64,000 bases of DNA, taken from NCBI RefSeq assembly GCF_027484705.1, contig NZ_JAIXSL010000012.1, forward strand, positions 124,001 through 188,000. The letters run 5' to 3'. Under the pieces are notes generated by a model, which was not told where the DNA came from, ran no database searches, and worked only from the letters and a program-made list of their open reading frames with translations. Shown one piece after another: positions 7,549-15,865 of the stretch (position 1 is its first letter; each line of letters begins with the position of its first letter). The stretch is from Flavobacterium sp. Lineage in GTDB: Bacteria; Bacteroidota; Bacteroidia; Flavobacteriales; Flavobacteriaceae. The position numbers were made by a program, and so were the translations under genes.

Positions 7549-9006
7549 ATGAAATACCCAGCTATTCAGAATTACATCAACGGGAAGTTTGTTCCCGCTT
7601 CAGGTTCCAAAACCATGAACGTCGTTTCGCCTTTAGACGGCAACCTGCTTTCAACAGTCCCAATGTCAGCCAGCAAAGATTTAGACGATGCCGTAAAAGC
7701 CGCTCAGGCCGCGTTTCCGGGATGGAGTAAAACCCCCATCAAAGAAAGAGTTCAAGTGTTCTTCAGGTATAAATTTCTCCTCGAAAAACACCTTAAAGAA
7801 CTCGCCGAATTGTGCAGCGAAGAAAACGGAAAAACCTACGGAGAATCGGTAGCCGAAATAGAAAAATGTATCGAATTGACAGAATTCGCCACTTCGTTAC
7901 CGCAATTGGTACAAGGCGAATTGCTCGAAGTCAGCAAAGGCGTTGAATGCAGAACCGAGCACGTGCCACTGGGCGTAGTAGCTTCAATCGTACCGTTCAA
8001 TTTCCCATCAATGGTACCGAACTGGACGATTCCAAACGCGATTGCTTTAGGAAACTGCATGATCATCAAGCCTTCTGAAAAAGTGCCTTTGAGCTGTGGC
8101 AAATTAGCCGAATTATTAAAAGAAGCCGGATTGCCTGACGGTGTGTTCAACGTAGTCCATGGCGATGTAGAAATCGTCAACGCCATCTGCGACCATCCTA
8201 ATATCGAAGCCGTTTCATTCGTTGGTTCAACCAAAGTGGCAAAAATCGTCTACCAAAGAGCGACCAGCAATTACAAAAGATGTTTGTCTTTAGGCGGTGC
8301 CAAAAATCACCTGATGGTATTGCCTGATGCGATTCCAGAAATGACAGCCCAGAACGTAGCCGCTTCAATGTCCGGTTGCGCAGGACAACGTTGTATGGCA
8401 GCTTCGGCGATGGTCGGCGTCGGAAACATCGATCACATTGTCGCTAAGATTTGCGATGAAGCCAGAAAAATCATTCCGGGCGAAAACTTAGGGGCGGTCA
8501 TCAATAAAGAATCACAGGATCGTATTGAAAGTTACATCACCCAAGCCGAAATAGATGGTGCCAAAATATTAGTCGACGGACGCAACGCCAAAGTAGCCGG
8601 AAAAGAAAACGGAACCTACGTAGGCCCAACCGTCATCGATTATGTCACCCCAAATATGAGCGTGGCTACCGAAGAAATTTTCGGACCCGTAATCTCCATC
8701 ATGAGAACCAACACGGTTGACGAAGCCTTAGCGATCGAAAACGCCAACCCATACGGAAATGCCGCAAGCGTCTTCACGCAAAACGGAGGCATGGCGCGTT
8801 ACATCATCGACAAAGCCAGCGCAGGTATGATCGGCGTCAACGTCGGTGTTCCCGTACCACGCGAGCCGTTCAGTTTCGGCGGCTGGAACGAGAGCAAATT
8901 CGGCGTGGGCGACATCACAGGAAAAAGTTCGATAGAATTCTGGACCAAACTCAAAAAATCAACCATCAAGTGGAATGCGGAAGCCGGTGTGAACTGGATG
9001 AGCTAA
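7549..9006 (+). CDS. mmsA: CoA-acylating (methyl)malonate-semialdehyde dehydrogenase
   Basis: 485 residues, the usual length for the IolA/MmsA branch of aldehyde dehydrogenases. The catalytic cysteine is C282 in SGCAGQRCMA; the NAD-binding segment is FVGSTKVAKIVY (224-235) and the C-terminal signature PVPREPFSFGGWNESKFG is present. These enzymes oxidise malonate or methylmalonate semialdehyde to acetyl-CoA or propionyl-CoA with NAD and CoA. Here the substrate would come from the beta-alanine (or beta-aminoisobutyrate) aminotransferase encoded next, making this the last step of pyrimidine breakdown. It is the first gene of the operon; the 291 bp in front are AT-rich and presumably hold the operon promoter, but no exact TAnnTTTG with a good -33 was found. 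Confidence 0.92.
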   Translation: MKYPAIQNYINGKFVPASGSKTMNVVSPLDGNLLSTVPMSASKDLDDAVKAAQAAFPGWSKTPIKERVQVFFRYKFLLEKHLKELAELCSEENGKTYGESVAEIEKCIELTEFATSLPQLVQGELLEVSKGVECRTEHVPLGVVASIVPFNFPSMVPNWTIPNAIALGNCMIIKPSEKVPLSCGKLAELLKEAGLPDGVFNVVHGDVEIVNAICDHPNIEAVSFVGSTKVAKIVYQRATSNYKRCLSLGGAKNHLMVLPDAIPEMTAQNVAASMSGCAGQRCMAASAMVGVGNIDHIVAKICDEARKIIPGENLGAVINKESQDRIESYITQAEIDGAKILVDGRNAKVAGKENGTYVGPTVIDYVTPNMSVATEEIFGPVISIMRTNTVDEALAIENANPYGNAASVFTQNGGMARYIIDKASAGMIGVNVGVPVPREPFSFGGWNESKFGVGDITGKSSIEFWTKLKKSTIKWNAEAGVNWMS

Positions 9007-9011
9007 ATGTT

Positions 9012-9092
9012 TAGGAGCTGATCCCGCTTTACGCTACTATCTTTTGCGCCGAACGCCGGCACAAAAGGATAACCGCTGCAATCGGGGCTAGG
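9012..9092. repeat. Dispersed ~82-bp palindromic element, copy A
   Basis: The element begins TAGGAGC, continues CCCGCT, then a hairpin (ATCTTTTGCGCCG paired with CGGCACAAAAGGAT), then CCGCT, and ends ATCGGGGCTAGG. The same ordered blocks recur at 33973, 56297 and 62667 and in a diverged form at 29006. This copy lies between the dehydrogenase and the aminotransferase genes, beginning 6 bp after the stop codon. Confidence 0.8.
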
Positions 9093-9137
9093 ACATTCCG
9101 GTAAATAGAAAACACATTTTAAAAATTAAAAATAGAA

Positions 9138-10493
9138 ATGATTACGAAAGAACAAACAATGACGAAAGAGGAAATCATCAAAGACAGCAAGGAATTCAGT
9201 TTATTCTCGTGGTCGGCACAAGCGAGTGTCAACCCAATAGCTATTGAACGTGCGGAAGGCGTTTACCTATACGAATACGGCGGCAACCGCATCATCGACT
9301 TCTCTTCAGGACTAATGTCAGTAAACATCGGCCACGGCGACCAACGCGTTACGGCAGCTGTCGTAGAGCAAATGGAAAAAGTCAGTTTCGTGACGCCCTC
9401 TTGCACCACGGAAGTACGCGCAAAATTATCACGCAAACTTGCGGAAATCTGCCCGGGCGATTTGAACAAAGCATTCTACACTTTATGCGGAACATCATCC
9501 ATCGATAATGCGATTAAGCTTGCAAGATTATATACAGGAAGACATAAAATCATCGGTCGTTATCGCGCGTTTCACGGCGGTTCCATTGGCGGTATGACCG
9601 TCGGCGGTGACCCAAGAAAACTCGCTAACGATTCGCAACAAATGCCCAACGCAGTGCATCTCGACGATCCGTACTATTTCTTCGGCATGAAAGATTTGGA
9701 CGACGCAACGAAACTAAGTTTAAGTTTAGAATACGTAGAACGTGTCATTCACTTAGAAGGAAAAACGAACATCGCTGCTTTTATTTTCGAAGGCGAAAGC
9801 GGCTCTTCAGGTTGCCTGCATTACCCGAAAGGTTATCTCAAAGGCGTCAAAGCCTTATGTGAAAAATACGGAATCTTATTCGTTGCCGATGAAGTCATGA
9901 GCGGTTTCGGGCGCACCGGAAAATGGTTTGGTTTCGAAAACCACGACATTATTCCAGATATGATTTGTATGGCCAAAGGATTGACGGCTTCTTATTTGCC
10001 GCTAGGTTGCTTAATGGTTTCTGATAAGATTGCAGAAAAATATGAAAATACGCCGATGATGATCGGACTTACTTACAACGGGCATCCGGTAGCTTTGGCT
10101 GCGGCTTTGGCGGTAATTAATATTTACGAAAGCGACCGCTTGATTGAAAATACCCGCGCCATGGGGGCTTACCTCGAATCAAGAATCGAAGCCATGAGAG
10201 CACAACATCCAAGTATGGGACCTTTCAGAAATACTGGTCTTTTAGGTTGCCTCGACGTTTTGAAAAATAAAACTACAGGTGAACTTATAGCGCCTTACAA
10301 CGCTGCCGGTGATGATTTAAAAGTGACCAACCAGATTGCGGCCAAAGTCCGCGAATTAGGATTGTATACGTTTGTGCGTTGGGGTTATATCTTTATCGCT
10401 CCGCCGTTATGTGTCACGGAAGCTCAAATCGATGAAGGCTTGGCGATTATCAGCGAAGCTTTAAAAATTTCAGACGCAGCATTAATCTCATAA
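9138..10493 (+). CDS. Class III PLP aminotransferase, probably beta-alanine aminotransferase
   Basis: 451 residues from ATG 9138; an ATG seven codons in (9159) is an alternative. It shows the class III (omega-aminotransferase) signature: LFVADEVMSGFGRTGKWFGF with the PLP-binding Asp, then DMICMAKGLTASYLPLG with the Schiff-base Lys in MAKGLT, and the glycine-rich FYTLCGTSSIDNAIKLAR. Enzymes of this class move an amino group from beta-alanine, GABA or similar amines to an alpha-keto acid. Its place between the semialdehyde dehydrogenase and the pyrimidine permease and ring-opening enzymes points to beta-alanine and beta-aminoisobutyrate as substrates; this is inferred from context. The intergenic regions on both sides contain palindromic elements. 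Confidence 0.9.
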   Translation: MITKEQTMTKEEIIKDSKEFSLFSWSAQASVNPIAIERAEGVYLYEYGGNRIIDFSSGLMSVNIGHGDQRVTAAVVEQMEKVSFVTPSCTTEVRAKLSRKLAEICPGDLNKAFYTLCGTSSIDNAIKLARLYTGRHKIIGRYRAFHGGSIGGMTVGGDPRKLANDSQQMPNAVHLDDPYYFFGMKDLDDATKLSLSLEYVERVIHLEGKTNIAAFIFEGESGSSGCLHYPKGYLKGVKALCEKYGILFVADEVMSGFGRTGKWFGFENHDIIPDMICMAKGLTASYLPLGCLMVSDKIAEKYENTPMMIGLTYNGHPVALAAALAVINIYESDRLIENTRAMGAYLESRIEAMRAQHPSMGPFRNTGLLGCLDVLKNKTTGELIAPYNAAGDDLKVTNQIAAKVRELGLYTFVRWGYIFIAPPLCVTEAQIDEGLAIISEALKISDAALIS

Positions 10494-10501
10494 AATTATT
10501 C

Positions 10502-10555
10502 ACCACATAGAAACATAGATTTCTTATTATCCGGAAATCTATGTTTCTATGTGGT
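10502..10555. repeat. Perfect 22-bp-arm palindrome inside the pyrimidine operon
   Basis: The 22-bp left arm (10502-10523, beginning ACCACATAGAAACATAG) is matched without error by 10534-10555 around a 10-bp loop (10524-10533). It occupies nearly the whole gap between aminotransferase and permease, and the right arm overlaps the GTG proposed as the permease start at 10551. There is no T-run, so it is not a classic terminator. A stable RNA hairpin here could control translation or processing of the permease message. Confidence 0.85.
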
Positions 10556-12029
10556 AAAAAATAAGCAGACATTGACAAACAAAAGCATCCATTCAGATTC
10601 CGCTTTGTATAGCGAAGACCTGGCTCCCGCTACGGCTCAAAACCGCAGCTGGACGACCTGGAATTACGCGGCACTCTGGATCAGCATGAGCCTTTGCATT
10701 CCGACTTATATGCTGTCGAGTTCACTCATAGAAGGCGGGATGAATTGGTGGCAGGCGATTCTCACAATCTTTTTAGGAAATACCATCGTACTGATTCCAA
10801 TGATCCTCAACGGACATGCGGGAGCAAAATACGGTATTCCGTTTCCGGTTTTTGCCAGAGCGAGTTTCGGAACCAAAGGCGCGAACATTCCGGCTTTACT
10901 GCGTGCGATTGTAGCCTGCGGTTGGTTCGGCATCCAGACCTGGATTGGCGGTTTCGCGATTTATCAGATGATGCGTTTGTGGATTCCTTCATTGGAAACC
11001 CTACCGCAAATTTTCCCGGATTCTTGGGGTTTGCAGACCGGACCGGCGATTTGCTTTTTGGCGTTCTGGCTAATCAATATGTATGTCGTGTATTTGGGCG
11101 TTGAGAGCATCCGAAAATTATTGGTATTCAAGGCGATATTTTTACCTGTTGCGGCGCTTGCTTTATTAGCTTGGGCATTGGTGGCCGCGCATGGTTTAGG
11201 ACCCATATTGTCCACGCCGTCAAAGTTCACAAACACGTCGGATTTCTTCCATTTTTTCTTTCCTGCATTGACGGGAATGGTTGGGTTTTGGGCGACTTTA
11301 TCGTTGAACATTCCTGATTTTACCAGATATGCGACTTCGCAAAAAGCACAAATCAAAGGGCAGATATACGGTTTGCCGACTTCGATGACGCTATTCGCTT
11401 TTGTAGGCGTAGTCGTGACTTCGGCAACCACCATTGTTTTCGGAACGACGATTTGGGATCCGGTGGTTTTGGCCGGAAAGTTCGACAGTAAATTGTTGGT
11501 CAGTGCGGCGATGATTGCCGTAGCGATTTCGACATTGGCGACTAATATTGCGGCTAATATCGTAAGTCCGGCAAATGATTTCGCGCATTTCGCACCTTCA
11601 AAAATCGACTTTAGAAAAGGTGGATACATTACAGGAATTATAGGAATTCTAATCTTCCCATGGAAACTGATTGCCGATCCGACCGGTTATATTTTCACAT
11701 GGCTCGTCGGTTATTCGAGTTTGCTCGGACCCGTCGGCGGGATTATGATCGTCGATTATTATTTCATCCGAAAACAAACTTTGATTCTCGAAGATTTATA
11801 TGACAGTAAAGGCATTTACAGTTTTAATAAAGGCTTCAATAGCTATGCGCTTCTGGCATTGATACTCGGAATTTTACCCAACGTTCCGGGATTTTTAATG
11901 ACCATCAAAGTGATTTCGACCGATTTGTGCCCTCAATGGGTAACCGGTTTATACAGTTACGCCTGGTTCGTAGGCTTCGGCATCAGCGGACTGGTATATT
12001 GGATTGCAATGAAAAATAAAACAAATTGA
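10551..12029 (+). CDS. NCS1-family nucleobase:cation symporter (pyrimidine permease)
   Basis: About 490 residues with some twelve hydrophobic segments. The N-terminal stretch LYSEDLAPATAQNRSWTTWN followed by YAALWISMSLCIPTYMLSSS is the hallmark of NCS1 carriers (Mhp1, PucI, uracil/allantoin permeases). Further family features are KYGIPFPVFARASFGTKGANIPALLRAIVACGWFG across the third and fourth segments, and GPVGGIMIVDYYFIRK late in the protein. Such carriers bring uracil, thymine, hydantoins or allantoin across the inner membrane with Na+ or H+. Position in the operon argues for a pyrimidine or dihydropyrimidine substrate. The start is uncertain: GTG 10551 lies inside the palindrome arm and TTG 10572 is an alternative; no ATG precedes the conserved region. 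Confidence 0.88.
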   Translation: MVKNKQTLTNKSIHSDSALYSEDLAPATAQNRSWTTWNYAALWISMSLCIPTYMLSSSLIEGGMNWWQAILTIFLGNTIVLIPMILNGHAGAKYGIPFPVFARASFGTKGANIPALLRAIVACGWFGIQTWIGGFAIYQMMRLWIPSLETLPQIFPDSWGLQTGPAICFLAFWLINMYVVYLGVESIRKLLVFKAIFLPVAALALLAWALVAAHGLGPILSTPSKFTNTSDFFHFFFPALTGMVGFWATLSLNIPDFTRYATSQKAQIKGQIYGLPTSMTLFAFVGVVVTSATTIVFGTTIWDPVVLAGKFDSKLLVSAAMIAVAISTLATNIAANIVSPANDFAHFAPSKIDFRKGGYITGIIGILIFPWKLIADPTGYIFTWLVGYSSLLGPVGGIMIVDYYFIRKQTLILEDLYDSKGIYSFNKGFNSYALLALILGILPNVPGFLMTIKVISTDLCPQWVTGLYSYAWFVGFGISGLVYWIAMKNKTN

Positions 12030-12061
12030 GCTTAGAATCTAAGCGCCTAATAAAATAAAAA

Positions 12062-13444
12062 ATGAGCATTTTAATCAAAAACGGAAGGGTAATCACAGCA
12101 ACAGACGATTATGTGGCTGATGTTTACATTGAAGGAGAAATTATTAAAGCGATTGGAGCAAACTTAAACATTAAGGCCGATCAGGAAATCGATGCGAAAG
12201 GAAAACTCGTGATGCCCGGCGGAATCGATCCACACGTGCACCTCGACATGCCATTCATGGGAACCTACAGCAGCGACAACTACGAAACCGGAACACGCGC
12301 CGCTTTATTTGGAGGGACGACTACAGTCATTGATTTCATCCTGCAAACCCAAGGCAAAAGCTTACAATCCGCATTACAGGAATGGAAAGGTCGAAGCGAT
12401 AATAACGCGGTTGGCGATTACAGTTTCCACATGGCGGTGACTGATTTCAATGAAGACACCAAAAAAGAAATCCAGCATTTTATAGAAGTTGAAGGCATCA
12501 CGTCATTCAAAACCTTCATGGCTTATAAAGGCGCCTTGATGATTGATGACCGTCAAATGGTTGGTTTGATGCAAGAAGTAAAAAAACACGGCGGTTTGAT
12601 CAACGTGCACGCAACCAACGGCGACATGATTGATTTTTTAATTGCCAAACACAAATCTGAAGGGAAACTTTCCCCTTTATACCATTATCTATCGCAACCG
12701 GAAGTGACGGAAGCCGAAGCCAGCAGCCGATTCGCTGATTTGGCGGATTACACAGGTTGCCCGGGATATATTGTGCACCTTACTTGTGAAGGCGCACTCA
12801 ACGCGGTTCGATTCGCAACCAGAAGAAACCAACATGTATTTGTAGAAACTTGCATCCAATATTTGATTTTGGATGCGTCTTTATACGAACAAAATTTTGA
12901 AGGTGCCAAATGGGTTATGTCGCCGCCGTTGCGTGAAAAGAAAGACCAAGAAACGCTTTGGGCAGGATTGAATCAAGGTTTGGTGAATGTCGTGGCGACC
13001 GATCACTGCCCGTTCATGTGGGAGCAAAAACTCATGGGCAAAGACGATTTCTCTAAAATTCCGAACGGCCATCCGGCGATTGAAAACCGTATGGAATTAT
13101 TGTTCAGCGAAGGTGTCAACAAAGGAAGAATCACCTTAAACAAATATGTAGAAGTTGCTTCGACGAACGCCGCCAAGATCTTCGGAATGTTTCCCAAAAA
13201 AGGAACAATTGCAATAGAAAGCGATGCCGATATCGTCATTTTCGATCCGAATGAAACACATACACTTTCAGCCAAAACACACCATATGAATGTGGATTAT
13301 AGCGGTTACGAAGGTTGGGAAGTCAAAGGAAAAGTCAAAACCGTTTTATTGCGCGGCCAAGTCGTCATTGACAACAACGAATGTAAAGTAAGCAAAGGTT
13401 ACGGGCAATTTGTCAAAAGAAATAAAGTAGCAGGAAAAATTTAA
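12062..13444 (+). CDS. hydA: Dihydropyrimidinase (D-hydantoinase)
   Basis: 460 residues, the normal family size. Amidohydrolase features are clear: the metal-binding HxH in GGIDPHVHLD (H58, H60), the lysine that is carboxylated to bridge the two zinc ions at K150 (in GITSFKTFMAYKG), later histidines in NVHATNGD and YIVHLTCEG, and the aspartate in VVATDHCPF. It opens dihydrouracil or dihydrothymine to N-carbamoyl-beta-alanine or its methyl analogue in the cytoplasm. It sits between the permease and the carbamoyl hydrolase, matching the order of the pathway. A short palindrome, GCTTAGA-A-TCTAAGC (12030-12044), lies just after the permease stop. The ATG at 12062 is the only start that gives the family N-terminus. 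Confidence 0.95.
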   Translation: MSILIKNGRVITATDDYVADVYIEGEIIKAIGANLNIKADQEIDAKGKLVMPGGIDPHVHLDMPFMGTYSSDNYETGTRAALFGGTTTVIDFILQTQGKSLQSALQEWKGRSDNNAVGDYSFHMAVTDFNEDTKKEIQHFIEVEGITSFKTFMAYKGALMIDDRQMVGLMQEVKKHGGLINVHATNGDMIDFLIAKHKSEGKLSPLYHYLSQPEVTEAEASSRFADLADYTGCPGYIVHLTCEGALNAVRFATRRNQHVFVETCIQYLILDASLYEQNFEGAKWVMSPPLREKKDQETLWAGLNQGLVNVVATDHCPFMWEQKLMGKDDFSKIPNGHPAIENRMELLFSEGVNKGRITLNKYVEVASTNAAKIFGMFPKKGTIAIESDADIVIFDPNETHTLSAKTHHMNVDYSGYEGWEVKGKVKTVLLRGQVVIDNNECKVSKGYGQFVKRNKVAGKI

Positions 13445-13457
13445 AAAAATTATGATG

Positions 13458-13538
13458 AATTCTAAATTTTGAATTTTGAATGAAGCGCCTGCGGAACATT
13501 CACGAATCATTCAAAATTTATAATTCAAAATTCAAAAT
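13458..13538. repeat. AT-rich imperfect palindrome between dihydropyrimidinase and carbamoyl hydrolase genes
   Basis: TGAATTTTGAATGA (13470-13483) pairs with TCATTCAAAATTTA (13507-13520) with one mismatch, and the flanking TTGAAT/ATTCAA-rich sequence extends the pairing outward. The loop holds GAAGCGCCTGCGGAAC. Related TTCAAAATTTAAAATTCAA-type sequence is present at 14412-14441, 17142-17219 and 55858-55943, so this is a second dispersed family of intergenic palindromes. Confidence 0.65.
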
Positions 13539-13545
13539 AACAAAC

Positions 13546-14412
13546 ATGGCAAGAATCATAAAATCAGGACTTATTCAGTTAAGTCTCGCCAAAACCGAAG
13601 GCGACGGCACCATCCCCGAGATCATGAAGGCGATGGAAGACAAACACATTCCCTACATCGAAGAAGCCGGAAGACAAGGCGTGCAAATTCTGTGCTTTCA
13701 GGAAATCTTTAATACACCGTATTTCTGTCCGGGGCAAGACGGTGCTTGGTATGCATCGGCGGAAACAGTTCCCGGCCCAACCACGGAGCGCATGCAGGTT
13801 TATGCTAAAAAATACAACATGGTGATCATCGTTCCTGTCTATGAAAAAGAACAGGCTGGTGTTTATTACAACACGGCTGCGGTAATCGATGCTGACGGAA
13901 CTTACCTCGGCAAATACCGCAAAAACCATATTCCGCAAACCGGAGGATTTTGGGAAAAATATTTCTTCAAGCCGGGCAATTTAGGTTATCCGGTTTTTCA
14001 AACGAAATACGCCAAAGTCGGGGTTTACATTTGTTACGACCGACACTTTCCAGACGGTGCAAGATGTCTAGGATTGAACGGCGCTGAAATCGTCTACAAT
14101 CCATCGGCAACGACTGTTGGGCAATCGCAATATTTATGGAAACTTGAACAACCGGCGCATGCGGTGGCCAATGGTTATTTCATGGGTTGCATCAACCGCG
14201 TTGGCGAAGAAAAACCTTGGAATCTCGGACGTTTTTACGGAACGTCTTATTTCGTCAATCCGCTCGGACAAATTATTGCTTGTGCTTCTGAAGACAAAGA
14301 CGAATTGCTGGTCGCCGAATTCGATTTGGATTTAATCGAACAAATCCGTGGCAAATGGCAGTTCTACCGCGACCGCCGTCCGGAAACCTACAACGAAATC
14401 GTAGCACCCTAA
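13546..14412 (+). CDS. Nitrilase-superfamily N-carbamoyl-beta-alanine amidohydrolase (beta-ureidopropionase)
   Basis: 288 residues from the ATG at 13546. The longer frame from 13480 starts inside the palindrome and its first 22 codons read repeat sequence, so it is rejected. The carbon-nitrogen hydrolase triad is visible: E53 in CFQEIF, K126 in GKYRKNHIPQ, and the nucleophile C163 in GVYICYDRHFP. The enzyme splits N-carbamoyl-beta-alanine into beta-alanine, CO2 and ammonia. YDRHFPDGARCLGLNGAEIV is characteristic of the carbamoylase/beta-ureidopropionase branch. It sits directly after the dihydropyrimidinase and provides the substrate for the aminotransferase encoded earlier in the operon. Confidence 0.92.
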   Translation: MARIIKSGLIQLSLAKTEGDGTIPEIMKAMEDKHIPYIEEAGRQGVQILCFQEIFNTPYFCPGQDGAWYASAETVPGPTTERMQVYAKKYNMVIIVPVYEKEQAGVYYNTAAVIDADGTYLGKYRKNHIPQTGGFWEKYFFKPGNLGYPVFQTKYAKVGVYICYDRHFPDGARCLGLNGAEIVYNPSATTVGQSQYLWKLEQPAHAVANGYFMGCINRVGEEKPWNLGRFYGTSYFVNPLGQIIACASEDKDELLVAEFDLDLIEQIRGKWQFYRDRRPETYNEIVAP

Positions 14413-14450
14413 CATTCAAAATTTAAAATTTACAATTCAAAATATTAAAT

Positions 14451-15836
14451 ATGAGTATCAAAAATAACCGATTAACCACCACCGAATACAACGAAAACTT
14501 CGCCGACATTCACCCGCCATTCGAAACGGCCGATGCCGCGCTCACCGAAGCCAACCGTTGCTTGTTCTGTTACGATCCGCCGTGTATGAAATCGTGCCCG
14601 ACGTCGATCAACGTGCCGAAATTCATCAGACAAATCACTACCGATAATATTAAAGGTTCCGCGCACACGATTTTCTCCTCGAACATTATGGGCGCCGGAT
14701 GCAGCAAAGTCTGTCCGGTCGAGAAATTGTGTGAAGGTGCCTGTGTCTATAATTTAATGGATGAAACGCCAATTCATATTGCGAAACTCCAACGCTATTC
14801 AACCGAAAAAGCGATGGCAAACCAATGGCAATTGTTCGAACGCAAACCCTCGACAGGGAAACGTGTCGCTATTATCGGCGCAGGCCCAGCAGGTTTGAGT
14901 TGCGCACATACCTTAAGTAGAGAAGGTGTTGAAGTCACGATTTATGAAAAAGAAGCCAAAGGCGGAGGGCTCATGACTTACGGGATTGCCGCTTATAAAG
15001 TGACGCCGGAATTCTGTGAGGATGAAGTCAATTATATTACTTCGATTGGTGGTATTTCAATCAAATACAACCACGAATTAGGACGCGATATCACGATTGA
15101 AGAACTACAACGCAATTACGATGCAGTCTATCTCGCATTTGGTGTTGGTCTGGCAAGACAACTCGATATTCCGGGTGAAGATTTATTCGGCGTAGTCGAT
15201 GCCATCAAATTTATCTATGACTTGCGAAACAACGAATATTCCAAAATTGCCGTCGGCGATAAAGTAGCAGTAATCGGAATGGGAATGACCGCAATTGATG
15301 CTGCCACCCAAGCCAAAAGATTAGGAGCAAGCGAAGTGCACTTGATTTACAGAAGAACCCAAGACGAAATGCCTTGCACCGAAAAAGAACTCAACATCGC
15401 CAAACTCGATGGTTGCAATATCATCTGGCTGGCTGCTCCTAAAGAAGTTTTGGGCGACGGCGAAAATGTAAAACAACTGGTTTGTGATGTCATGAAACTA
15501 GGCGAACCCGACGCAAGCGGCAGAAGAAGCCCAATAGCAACCGGAGAAACGTTCACGCTCGATGTCGATATGGTCATTAAAGCCGCGGGGCAAATGCCAT
15601 TTTCGGAATTGGTCAATACGGAAAATCTTCAAAACAGCAACGGAAAAATTGCTGTACAAGGCAAATCGAAAGCGAGCTTAAACAATGTTTTTGCCGGAGG
15701 CGATTGTGTCAACGGAGGCCGCGAAGTCGTCGATGCCGTACAAGCCGGAAAAGACGGAGCCGCCGCGATTTTGAAAGTCATTATCAGCCCGGATTATACC
15801 ATCGAATCAGAGTTGAAACCAAAATTCAACAACTAA
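14451..15836 (+). CDS. preT: NAD-dependent dihydropyrimidine dehydrogenase, flavoprotein subunit PreT
   Basis: 461 residues. An N-terminal iron-sulfur segment has the cysteines of CLFCYDPPCMKSCPTSINV and GCSKVCPVEKLCEGACV, as in glutamate synthase small subunits and the N-terminal part of mammalian dihydropyrimidine dehydrogenase. An FAD-binding Rossmann loop (VAIIGAGPAGLSCAHTL, around residue 142) and an NAD(P)-binding loop (VAVIGMGMTAIDAATQAK, around 273) follow. The subunit passes electrons from NADH to PreA, which reduces uracil or thymine. The preA gene follows after 29 bp with no palindrome between, fitting a tightly coupled two-subunit enzyme. Confidence 0.94.
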   Translation: MSIKNNRLTTTEYNENFADIHPPFETADAALTEANRCLFCYDPPCMKSCPTSINVPKFIRQITTDNIKGSAHTIFSSNIMGAGCSKVCPVEKLCEGACVYNLMDETPIHIAKLQRYSTEKAMANQWQLFERKPSTGKRVAIIGAGPAGLSCAHTLSREGVEVTIYEKEAKGGGLMTYGIAAYKVTPEFCEDEVNYITSIGGISIKYNHELGRDITIEELQRNYDAVYLAFGVGLARQLDIPGEDLFGVVDAIKFIYDLRNNEYSKIAVGDKVAVIGMGMTAIDAATQAKRLGASEVHLIYRRTQDEMPCTEKELNIAKLDGCNIIWLAAPKEVLGDGENVKQLVCDVMKLGEPDASGRRSPIATGETFTLDVDMVIKAAGQMPFSELVNTENLQNSNGKIAVQGKSKASLNNVFAGGDCVNGGREVVDAVQAGKDGAAAILKVIISPDYTIESELKPKFNN

Positions 15837-15865
15837 TCAGCATTTATTCATTTAAATAAAAAAAC

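Noticed and set aside
10964..11629. 221-codon minus-strand frame opposite the permease
   Set aside because: Lies wholly within a clear transporter gene and mirrors its membrane helices; no independent evidence.
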